Position numbers and translations under genes: made by a program
Part shown: one piece after another, positions 14,405 through 20,282 of the stretch
How the letters are laid out: each line of letters begins with the position of its first letter
How positions within the stretch are numbered: the first letter of the stretch is position 1
The notes under the pieces: model-generated
What the model saw: the letters and a program-made list of their open reading frames with translations, nothing else
Databases searched by the model: none
What the model was told of the DNA's origin: nothing
Origin: Alphaproteobacteria bacterium
GTDB taxonomy: Bacteria; Pseudomonadota; Alphaproteobacteria; JABAAW01
Length of the DNA: 20,282 nt
Reading direction: 5' to 3'
Assembly (NCBI GenBank): GCA_014238625.1
Contig: JABAAS010000008.1
Span: 1 to 20,282, forward strand

Positions 14405-15331
14405 CTATAGTTGTCTCTCCTTGACGACAGCTTGCAAGAATGCCAAGCGTCTTTTCGTAGCCAAAGATAGAGTTTTCAGCCCTTGTTGCAATTTTATTGA
14501 GTTTTCCAGCCAGCGTTGTTCTAGACTGCGCTTGATATTTGCTACGGGGCTTTTTTTATTTATTTCTGTGATAGTGACTTTGCCTTGCTTATAGCTTGCG
14601 AGCACGCAAGTGCTAGCTTCGTGCTCGAAGATTCCGTTTTCGAGCACGCCTGGTATTTTATCGAGTTCTTTTGCGAGCGTTGCTACATTTTTCGGCTTCC
14701 ATTCGCCCCACGCGCAATCGAGCGTCATGTTTCCTCCGTCTGTTAGCTCTGGTTTTTCGCTGCCACCTCGTATTACAGCACTTCCCTTTCGTTGCATGAC
14801 ATTTTCGAATAGGGACACGACCTTACGCCTAGTCAGTCGCCATGCGAAGGGCTCTATTTCTACGGGCAGAGGAAAGGCACCGAGCTGTTTTTTGACTTTA
14901 TTTTTTTCTGCGATGACGATCATTTTTGCGCAACTTTGCGCGAGTATTTTTTCTCTGAGCAAGCACCCGCCGCCGCCTTTTATGAGTCGTAGTTTTGAGT
15001 CGATTTCGTCTGCGCCGTCTATAATCATCTCGATGGGATTTTCGGCACTTGAGTTGCGTTCGGTTAGTTCTTTGTCTTCTGCGATGGGCAAGCCGAGTTT
15101 TTTCGCGAGGGCTAGGCTTTTTCGCGAGCTAGCGATGCACATTTCGGGTCGTTTTTCTGGTGCATTTGCGAGGGCTTTTATGAATTCTTCAGCTGTTGAT
15201 CCCGAGCCGAGAGCTATTCGCATATTTGGCTTTATGTATTTTTGCAATGCGTGTTGAGCTGCTGCGATTTTTTCGAGCAAACTTGCGTTTTTTTGATCGC
15301 TTTGTTTAGATTTTGTCGAGCGAGACGGCAT
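14405..15331 (-). CDS. rpiA: Ribose-5-phosphate isomerase A
   Basis: RpiA interconverts ribose 5-phosphate and ribulose 5-phosphate in the cytosolic pentose phosphate pathway. The family signatures are all present: GSGSTAEEFI at 42-51 (phosphate loop), DGADEID at 105-111, KGGGGCLLREKI at 118-129 with the lysine and the catalytic glutamate (E127), and an NGIFEHEA stretch near the end of the usual fold. The normal RpiA length is about 220-235 residues; this one has 308, with a basic N-terminal extension of about 15 residues and about 50 extra basic, helical residues at the C-terminus. It stands alone on the - strand between convergent and divergent neighbours, with a 103-base divergent promoter region towards the gene at 15435. 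Confidence 0.95.
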   Translation of the reverse strand: MPSRSTKSKQSDQKNASLLEKIAAAQHALQKYIKPNMRIALGSGSTAEEFIKALANAPEKRPEMCIASSRKSLALAKKLGLPIAEDKELTERNSSAENPIEMIIDGADEIDSKLRLIKGGGGCLLREKILAQSCAKMIVIAEKNKVKKQLGAFPLPVEIEPFAWRLTRRKVVSLFENVMQRKGSAVIRGGSEKPELTDGGNMTLDCAWGEWKPKNVATLAKELDKIPGVLENGIFEHEASTCVLASYKQGKVTITEINKKSPVANIKRSLEQRWLENSIKLQQGLKTLSLATKRRLAFLQAVVKERQL

Positions 15332-15434
15332 ATAATTTGCTTGTTATCTTTAGAGATTGAAAAGCTACCATCCCTATTATAACCCCAACAAAAGATTTGG
15401 TCACCCTTTTTATTTTACGATTAGAGGAAGATTT

Positions 15435-16106
15435 ATGGAAGCGGTATCGCATATTGGCAGCGTTAATGGCAGGGGAGCTGTTGAGTCGCCTGGTCGAGAT
15501 TTGTCGTTTTATCGTCGCTACCCTGCGACGGATGCTAATGGAGTTGTTAGGCGAGGTGATAGTACGAGCAGGAATATATCTCGAGCTACACAAGGTACGC
15601 AGGCTCCCTCACCATCGGTTAACTCGACCCGAGCCTTTGCGGATGTTCTACGCAATGGATTGGTTGGCACTGGAGGCACTGGAGGCACTGGAGGCACGGG
15701 GGGGAGTAGGGGGGTGGTGCAACAAAACAATTTTTTCCGTTTAGGTAGCGGTGGAGCTAATAGGGATGGTAATTCGAGGATAAGCTCGAATGGCTCTCTT
15801 TTTGATACGGCTGGGCAAGGAGTAATAGCTAAAGCAGGCAACGGAGCGGTCACCAGTGGACATAGCGATGTTGCATTAGGGCGAGCTAGAGGAGTTTTTT
15901 CTGAGCGCTTTATAGAAGCGAACCCTGTTTTTTCGCCGCCGCCGCGCGAGTTGCCTAAAGAGTTGCCCAAAGAGTTACTGAAGAGCAATGGTAGTTTTTC
16001 TAGCTATGGCTTGCCGAACTCTAGTGATGCGATTAGCGGCGAGTTATCGCGAGATTTGTTGCAGGCTTTGCAACGCTATCGAGTTGCTGCCGAGATACAA
16101 GGTTAG
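15435..16106 (+). CDS. Uncharacterised Gly/Ser-rich protein
   Basis: The 223-residue protein has no recognised domain, signal peptide or membrane segment. It is Gly/Ser/Asn/Arg-rich and probably largely disordered, with a TGGTGGTGGTGGS tract at about 78-90, a PPPRELPKELPKELLK stretch near 177-193, and a short helical end, LSRDLLQALQRYRVAAEIQ. The ATG at 15435 is chosen because AGAGGAAG lies just upstream; the frame continues open to 15357 without a comparable site. Together with the gene at 13740 it flanks rpiA, and both are low-complexity proteins with a helical C-terminus, a make-up seen in substrates of export systems and in flagellar accessory proteins. That parallel is only suggestive. 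Confidence 0.65.
   Translation: MEAVSHIGSVNGRGAVESPGRDLSFYRRYPATDANGVVRRGDSTSRNISRATQGTQAPSPSVNSTRAFADVLRNGLVGTGGTGGTGGTGGSRGVVQQNNFFRLGSGGANRDGNSRISSNGSLFDTAGQGVIAKAGNGAVTSGHSDVALGRARGVFSERFIEANPVFSPPPRELPKELPKELLKSNGSFSSYGLPNSSDAISGELSRDLLQALQRYRVAAEIQG
15666..15692 (+). repeat. Three perfect copies of ggcactgga within a gene
   Basis: The 9-bp unit repeats three times, with a degenerate fourth copy running to 15701. It keeps frame and produces the Gly-Thr-Gly tract of the protein at 15435-16106. It could change length by slippage without breaking the frame. Confidence 0.85.
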
Positions 16107-16233
16107 AGTTATACTGTTACTATCAGTATTAGTATAATATAATGGGGCTTACGTATTTTACTAGACAAGGCGGGGAAAACAGCGAAGGTAAGCGGATTGT
16201 AGTAGGAGTGGTGCGAATCACGGCGTTTTTTTG

Positions 16234-16417
16234 AAGAATTTCCGCAAAAATAAATTTTTTGACAAGCGCACGACAATACAATCTGCAAGAAACAGTTCAA
16301 ACTCGAAGAAATGGAAGCAGATCACATCACGCCTTGGAGCAAGGGTGCAAAACTATCGATGAAAATTGTCAGATGTTATGTAAGGCGTGTAATCGTAGTA
16401 AGATGGGAAGTCGACAA
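16234..16417 (+). pseudogene. Frameshifted remnant of an HNH endonuclease domain
   Basis: Three reading frames carry consecutive pieces of one HNH domain. Frame 1 from 16234 gives KNFRKNKFFDKR. Frame 3 from 16281 gives ICKKQFKLEEMEADHITPW and then SKG, the histidine core of the motif. Frame 2 from about 16350 gives KTIDENCQMLCKACNRSK, the closing part with CxxC and Asn. Joining frames 3 and 2 needs only one added G near 16349 (aagggtgcaaaact to aagggtggcaaaact). Joining frames 1 and 3 needs a longer change, and the first CxxC pair appears lost. It reads straight into the TIGR02391-like gene. Between 16107 and 16233 only a TATAAT (16133-16138) with a poor -35 was seen. Confidence 0.65.
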
Positions 16418-17239
16418 ATGAATTTTGAACAATCTCATATAGAAGGTATAGCCAAGGTTTTGGGCGACACAAATGATGGGTTGTCGGGATCTGAAATTGG
16501 GCGCATTCTTAAGGGGGTGGGAATCCAAGACATCGATTCGGGCAATACCAAATGGAAGCGTTTGTGTAATGCATTAGTTAATCATAAGGATCCTTCTTAT
16601 AACCATATAGTAAAGTTCATTGAGGACGCGATGGCTCTAGCACGCTACCTTGAGAATCCTGACAATTTTTTTTCTCTTCAACGAAAAATCAACAAAGTTC
16701 TTTCTTTATGTGGGCTGACTGTCAAAGACGACGGTAAAATTTCGCAAGTTACACAAGCAAAAACCATCAATGATGCCATTAAGCGAGCGAACGACTTCAA
16801 AACCAAACTTGAAGAACGCAATGTTCACCAAGATATTCTGCAATGTTGTATGAACGAGATTAGAGATGAAAATTATTTTCATACTGTTTTCGAAGCGATG
16901 AAGAGCATCACAGTTAAGATCCGAAACATTGATAGGAGCAATCATCTTAATTTATTCGAAGGGCAAGAATTGGTCAACAAAGCTTTCTCATCGAGAGAAA
17001 ACAAAGACCCACATCCATTAATTGCGATCAACTCTCTGAACAGCGAGACATTGCGAGGAGAGCAGAGAGGTTTTATCAAGTTGCTAAAAGGTCTTTATGG
17101 CACCATTCGAAACCCGCTTGCTCACGAGCCCAGAAAAGATTGGGAGATGACAGAGCAAGATGCACTTGATATTATGAGCACGATTTCGCTTGTACACCGA
17201 AAATTGGACAGAGCAAAGGAATATCTATATCTTGTCTAG
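16418..17239 (+). CDS. TIGR02391/Ymh-like protein, formerly fused to an HNH domain
   Basis: From the ATG at 16418 (GGAAG upstream) the protein has 273 residues; the frame is open back to a TTG at 16259, but that part is HNH remnant. The last 90 residues match the TIGR02391/Ymh pattern: EGQELVNKAF, then GEQRGFIKLLKGLYGTIRNPLAHE, then EQDALDIMSTISLVHRKLD. The RNPxAHE motif is shared with HEPN-like and abortive-infection-type helical domains, where such residues can form an RNase active site; activity here is not shown. The middle (about 60-180) is helical and unassigned. Ymh-type genes are scattered on phages, plasmids and defence islands, often fused to nuclease domains. Base composition differs from the asd operon next door, suggesting transfer. 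Confidence 0.7.
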   Translation: MNFEQSHIEGIAKVLGDTNDGLSGSEIGRILKGVGIQDIDSGNTKWKRLCNALVNHKDPSYNHIVKFIEDAMALARYLENPDNFFSLQRKINKVLSLCGLTVKDDGKISQVTQAKTINDAIKRANDFKTKLEERNVHQDILQCCMNEIRDENYFHTVFEAMKSITVKIRNIDRSNHLNLFEGQELVNKAFSSRENKDPHPLIAINSLNSETLRGEQRGFIKLLKGLYGTIRNPLAHEPRKDWEMTEQDALDIMSTISLVHRKLDRAKEYLYLV

Positions 17240-17331
17240 TAAAATACATAAGCCCCAAAATAATATCTTAGGCAATCTGATTTTGGATTTAGATTTTTGA
17301 TTTTGCGTTAGAAGTTGCTTGTGCTAATGGG

Positions 17332-17416
17332 CGCACTCTTCTATAGTGCGAGTAGTGTTACCTATTTCATTAGACGCGCTTAAACGCGCATTGGTTTCGA
17401 GCTAGCGATTGCTAGC
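17332..17416. other. Two small hairpins in the region before asd
   Basis: cgcact (17332-17337) pairs with agtgcg (17345-17350) over a 7-base loop, and gctagc (17401-17406) pairs with gctagc (17411-17416) over a 4-base loop. A cgcg-cttaaa-cgcg element lies at 17374-17387. No T-run follows any of them. They may end transcription of the preceding gene or form the leader of the asd operon; no riboswitch or leader peptide was recognised and no convincing promoter pair was found. Confidence 0.3.
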
Positions 17417-17462
17417 CCCTTGAGACTTCTGAGTCCCCCTCTGAGCCCCCTGAGCATTAGGC

Positions 17463-18482
17463 ATGCCCTACAACATAGCAGTTATCGGAGCGACTGGCAA
17501 CGTTGGTCGAGAGCTATTGGCCATGCTTGCCGAGCGGGATTTTCCAGTATCGAATATAGACGCTCTTGCGTCTTCGCAGTCGATAGGCAAGGAGGTTTCT
17601 TTTGGCGATTCTTCTTCGCTTCGAGCGCAAAACCTTGATAATTTTGACTTTTCGTCTAGTGACATAGTATTTGCCTGCGCTGGAGCGGAGGTTTCGGCTC
17701 GCGTTCTGCCGTCTTTATCCCGCTCTTGTCCTCTTGTTATCGACAATTCATCGCACTTCCGCATGCATAAGGATGTGCCGCTAGTTATTCCTGAGGTTAA
17801 CGGAGAGGCATTACAGGAGTTAGGCAATAGTAATCGTTTAGTTTCTAATCCGAATTGCTCGACGATAATCTCGTTGCTAGCCTTAGCGCCGCTGCATCGT
17901 CTCACGCGCATTTCCCGAGTTCAAGCCTCGACCTACCAGTCTGTTTCTGGCGGCGGTCGAGCGGCGATGGATGAGCTATTTTCGCAAACGAAGAAGGTCT
18001 ACATAAACGAGTCTGGTAGTCCACAGCATCATACGAAACGTATAGCTTTTAATGTTATTCCGCATATAGATAAGTTTCTTTCAGATGGTTTTACGAAGGA
18101 GGAATGGAAGATGTCTGTTGAGACGAAGAAGATTCTTGATTCCAGAATAGAGTTAGTAGCGCATTGCGTAAGGGTTTCGGTATTTATAGGTCATGCGATT
18201 GCGTTATTCGTAGAGTTTGAGGGACCTATTGATATCAGGGATGCTAAGGCTGCGCTACGGGATGGTGCTGGAGTTAGTTTGTTGGACGAGCCTATCGATG
18301 GAGGATATGTGACGCCGGTTGATTGTGCAGGCGAGGACGATGTTTATGTGAGTCGTTTGCGCAAGGATTTTTCTCGTCCTAACAGTTTAGTTCTTTGGGC
18401 GGTTGGCGATAATTTGCGCAAGGGAGCGGCTTTGAACGCGGTTCAGATAGCCGAGCGCGCTATTTCGGACAAGATACTATAG
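17463..18482 (+). CDS. asd: Aspartate-semialdehyde dehydrogenase
   Basis: Asd reduces aspartyl phosphate to aspartate semialdehyde with NADPH, the branch point to lysine/diaminopimelate, threonine and methionine. The NADP-binding loop GATGNVG is at 9-15, the catalytic cysteine is C132 in SNPNCST, YQSVSGGG is at 158-165, and the substrate/acid-base region is RVSVFIGHA with R237 and H244. The 339-residue length is usual for the bacterial enzyme. It starts 223 bases after the previous gene and is followed 12 bases later by argD. As ArgD can also serve as the aminotransferase of the succinylated lysine pathway, the pairing fits diaminopimelate synthesis as well as arginine supply. No frameshift or missing residue was seen. 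Confidence 0.97.
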   Translation: MPYNIAVIGATGNVGRELLAMLAERDFPVSNIDALASSQSIGKEVSFGDSSSLRAQNLDNFDFSSSDIVFACAGAEVSARVLPSLSRSCPLVIDNSSHFRMHKDVPLVIPEVNGEALQELGNSNRLVSNPNCSTIISLLALAPLHRLTRISRVQASTYQSVSGGGRAAMDELFSQTKKVYINESGSPQHHTKRIAFNVIPHIDKFLSDGFTKEEWKMSVETKKILDSRIELVAHCVRVSVFIGHAIALFVEFEGPIDIRDAKAALRDGAGVSLLDEPIDGGYVTPVDCAGEDDVYVSRLRKDFSRPNSLVLWAVGDNLRKGAALNAVQIAERAISDKIL

Positions 18483-18494
18483 GTTATCTGTTTG

Positions 18495-19673
18495 ATGCTT
18501 TTAGGTACCTACTCGCCATTTTCGGTAAGTTTTGTTCGAGGAGTTGGCTCTCGCCTTTACGATAGTACGGACAAGAGTTATTTAGATTTTGCGAGTGGCG
18601 TTGCTGTGACGGGTTTAGGACATAGCGATCCTTTGATACTAGAGGCACTTTCGCGTCAGCTTGAGAAGATTTGGCATGTTTCAAATTTTTTCCACATCAC
18701 TTCGCAGGAGCGTTGTGCGGAGCGTCTTTTGTCTCTTTCTCCATTTGCGAGCGGAGTTTTTTTCTGCAATTCTGGCGCTGAGGCGAACGAGGCGATGCTG
18801 AAGTTATCGCGCCGCACGCACTATGTAGAGGGACAGGGACATCGTTATCGGACATTGACTTTCCGTAATTCGTTTCATGGTCGCACTTTTGCGCTTATAG
18901 CTGCCTCTGGTCGCAGCTCTCACCTTGAGGGCTTTGGTCCGCCGATGGATGGCTTTGACATAGTAGATGTAGGGGATCACGCTGGTATTGAGTCTGCGAT
19001 CGATGATGAGACGGCTGCGATCATGATAGAGCCGATTCAGGGAGATGGGGGTATATTTGTTATTCCGAATGAGGAGCTTCGTTATCTTCGAGCTCTTTGT
19101 GATTCTCGAGGATTGCTTCTTCTTTTTGACGAGATTCAGTGTGGCTGTGCTCGCACTGGCAAGCTATGGGCGCATGAGTGGTCTGGCATCAGTCCGGACA
19201 TACTGACTAGTGCGAAGGGTTTGGGTAATGGGATACCTGTTGGAGCGGTTTTAGCATCGGAGCGTTGTGCAGTAGCTTTTGCGCCTGGCTGTCATGGCTC
19301 GACTTATGGAGGCAACACTTTAGCGATGGAGGTTGTTCTTGCGACTTTGTCTCGTTTTAGCGGGTCTGGTTTTTTATCGTCGGTTATTGAGAAATCGTCT
19401 TTATTGCGGGAGTTGCTAGAGGATTTGCAAGGGCGGCATGGAGACATTATTTTGGAGGTTCGAGGCAAGGGTTTGATGTTGGGATTAGCATTACGACGAG
19501 GTTCAGCGCATGACTTTGCTGCGCGAGCTTTATCTTTGGGTTTAGTTGTGATTCCTTGTTCTGGTAATGTTGTGCGTTTGTTACCGCCACTTACGATAAG
19601 TTTAGAGGACATCCGCGAGGGAGTTGATTTATTATTTTCGACTTGCAGTGGATTTGTTTGTGATGAGAGTTAA
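18495..19673 (+). CDS. argD: Acetylornithine (and possibly succinyldiaminopimelate) aminotransferase
   Basis: This class III PLP aminotransferase converts N-acetylglutamate semialdehyde to N-acetylornithine using glutamate. The 392 residues contain NSGAEANE (92-99), the FHGRT loop (128-132), FDEIQCGCARTG (211-222) with the ring-binding aspartate D212, and the PLP lysine K241 in SAKGLGNGIPVG. The start could be the ATG at 18495 or a TTG one codon earlier. It follows asd by 12 bases and overlaps argF by 11, so the three genes probably form one operon. The argD-argF order is common in alphaproteobacteria. Related ornithine or 4-aminobutyrate aminotransferases are excluded mainly by length, motif detail and the argF neighbour. 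Confidence 0.95.
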   Translation: MLLGTYSPFSVSFVRGVGSRLYDSTDKSYLDFASGVAVTGLGHSDPLILEALSRQLEKIWHVSNFFHITSQERCAERLLSLSPFASGVFFCNSGAEANEAMLKLSRRTHYVEGQGHRYRTLTFRNSFHGRTFALIAASGRSSHLEGFGPPMDGFDIVDVGDHAGIESAIDDETAAIMIEPIQGDGGIFVIPNEELRYLRALCDSRGLLLLFDEIQCGCARTGKLWAHEWSGISPDILTSAKGLGNGIPVGAVLASERCAVAFAPGCHGSTYGGNTLAMEVVLATLSRFSGSGFLSSVIEKSSLLRELLEDLQGRHGDIILEVRGKGLMLGLALRRGSAHDFAARALSLGLVVIPCSGNVVRLLPPLTISLEDIREGVDLLFSTCSGFVCDES

Positions 19674-20282
19674 GCGTGACTTTCTTGATTTAGATTCTTT
19701 GGGCGCTCCTTTACTAAGGGAGTTACTATCGAACGCACGAGCATTGAAGCGAGACAGGCTTTTGTGTCGCGATTCTTTATGTGGTCGGACATTAGTTATG
19801 GTTTTTGAGGCGCCATCTACTCGCACTCGAGTTAGTTTTGACATAGCGATGCGCAGTTTAGGGGGCGAGGTTATTTCTCTTTCTGGTCATGAAATGCAAT
19901 TGTATCGCGGAGAGACACCTAGTGACACTGCTCGAGTTTTATCACTTTATGCGGATGCGATATTGCTGCGCACGGACGATCCATTACGCTTGCGTTCGAT
20001 GTCGGAGTCGTCTCGAGTTTCTGTTATCAATGGTTTGACGAGGGCGAGCCATCCTTGTCAGGTTTTGGCGGACATTATGACTTTTGAGGAGCGATTAGGT
20101 TCGATTGAGGGGGAGACTTTATCTTATTTTGGAGATGGTTCGAACAATGTAGCTGCGACTTGGCTACAGGCTGCGGGTTTATTTGGTTTGCGATTGCGTA
20201 TAGCTTGTCCGACTTCGCATTCACCGGACTCTGCATTAGTTTCTAGGGCTAGGGCTAGGGGAGGAGATATATTGATAACGGA
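19663..20282 (+). CDS. argF: Ornithine carbamoyltransferase, N-terminal part
   Basis: ArgF joins ornithine and carbamoyl phosphate to form citrulline in arginine synthesis. The gene runs off the right edge; 206 codons are visible of a usual 300-310. The carbamoyl-phosphate loop STRTR is at 52-56 in FEAPSTRTRVSFD (the usual form has Lys for this Ala). LGGEVISLSGHEMQL follows, then HPCQ in RASHPCQVLADIMTFEE, the second signature. A beginning ornithine domain (YFGDGSNNVAATW) is seen near 164-176. The ATG at 19663, with GTG directly before it as an alternative, overlaps the argD end by 11 bases, so translation is probably coupled. Confidence 0.95.
   Translation, partial: MRVKRDFLDLDSLGAPLLRELLSNARALKRDRLLCRDSLCGRTLVMVFEAPSTRTRVSFDIAMRSLGGEVISLSGHEMQLYRGETPSDTARVLSLYADAILLRTDDPLRLRSMSESSRVSVINGLTRASHPCQVLADIMTFEERLGSIEGETLSYFGDGSNNVAATWLQAAGLFGLRLRIACPTSHSPDSALVSRARARGGDILIT

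Noticed and set aside
15518..15988. A 156-residue - strand frame opposite the Gly-rich gene.
   Set aside because: Its proline-rich repeats mirror the Gly-Thr tract of the + strand gene, which has a good ribosome binding site.
16109..16143. Promoter at TATAAT 16133-16138.
   Set aside because: The -10 is perfect, but no acceptable -35 lies at 16-18 bases and the sequence is AT-rich, so chance is likely.

Overview
The window looks like part of a proteobacterial chromosome, most likely alphaproteobacterial, carrying a Tn7-like transposon. The alphaproteobacterial guess rests on an asd-argD-argF gene run, a possible 42-residue protein like the short aa3-oxidase subunit IV of that class, and an RTX exoprotein tail. 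It is an inference from family knowledge, not from a database search.

Layout. Positions 2-751 hold the C-terminal end of an RTX repeat protein on the + strand. From 13006 down to 904 almost every base is coding on the - strand. This block reads tniQ, tnsA, tnsB, tnsC (apparently broken into two frames), then a PD-(D/E)xK nuclease, an SNF2 helicase, a ParB-like protein, a radical SAM enzyme, a GHKL (HSP90/MutL-type) ATPase and a second ParB-like protein. Genes overlap or lie within about 30 bases of one another, so the six cargo genes appear to be an extension of the transposition operon. Upstream of tniQ are three actgcaa repeats at 20-21 base spacing, as expected of TnsB binding sites in a transposon end. 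A tRNA-Thr(GGT) gene begins about 40 bases further out, with its 3' end facing the transposon. This is the geometry of a TniQ/TnsD-type attachment site.

Right of the tRNA the sequence looks chromosomal. It holds a likely + strand promoter followed by nine perfect 9-bp tandem repeats, two uncharacterised + strand genes, a possible tiny membrane protein, rpiA on the - strand, a decayed HNH nuclease remnant joined to an intact TIGR02391/Ymh-like gene, and a probable asd-argD-argF operon that runs off the right edge.

How the genes may work together. TnsA and TnsB cut and join the ends, TnsC bridges them to TniQ, and TniQ probably recognises the tRNA gene. The six cargo genes combine a possible DNA- or nucleotide-modifying half (radical SAM plus two ParB/Srx-fold proteins) with a possible DNA-attacking half (SNF2 helicase, nuclease, GHKL ATPase). 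I know of no named system with exactly this gene set. It is the best candidate here for an undescribed defence, modification or transposition-accessory system. That function is inferred from domains and gene order only.
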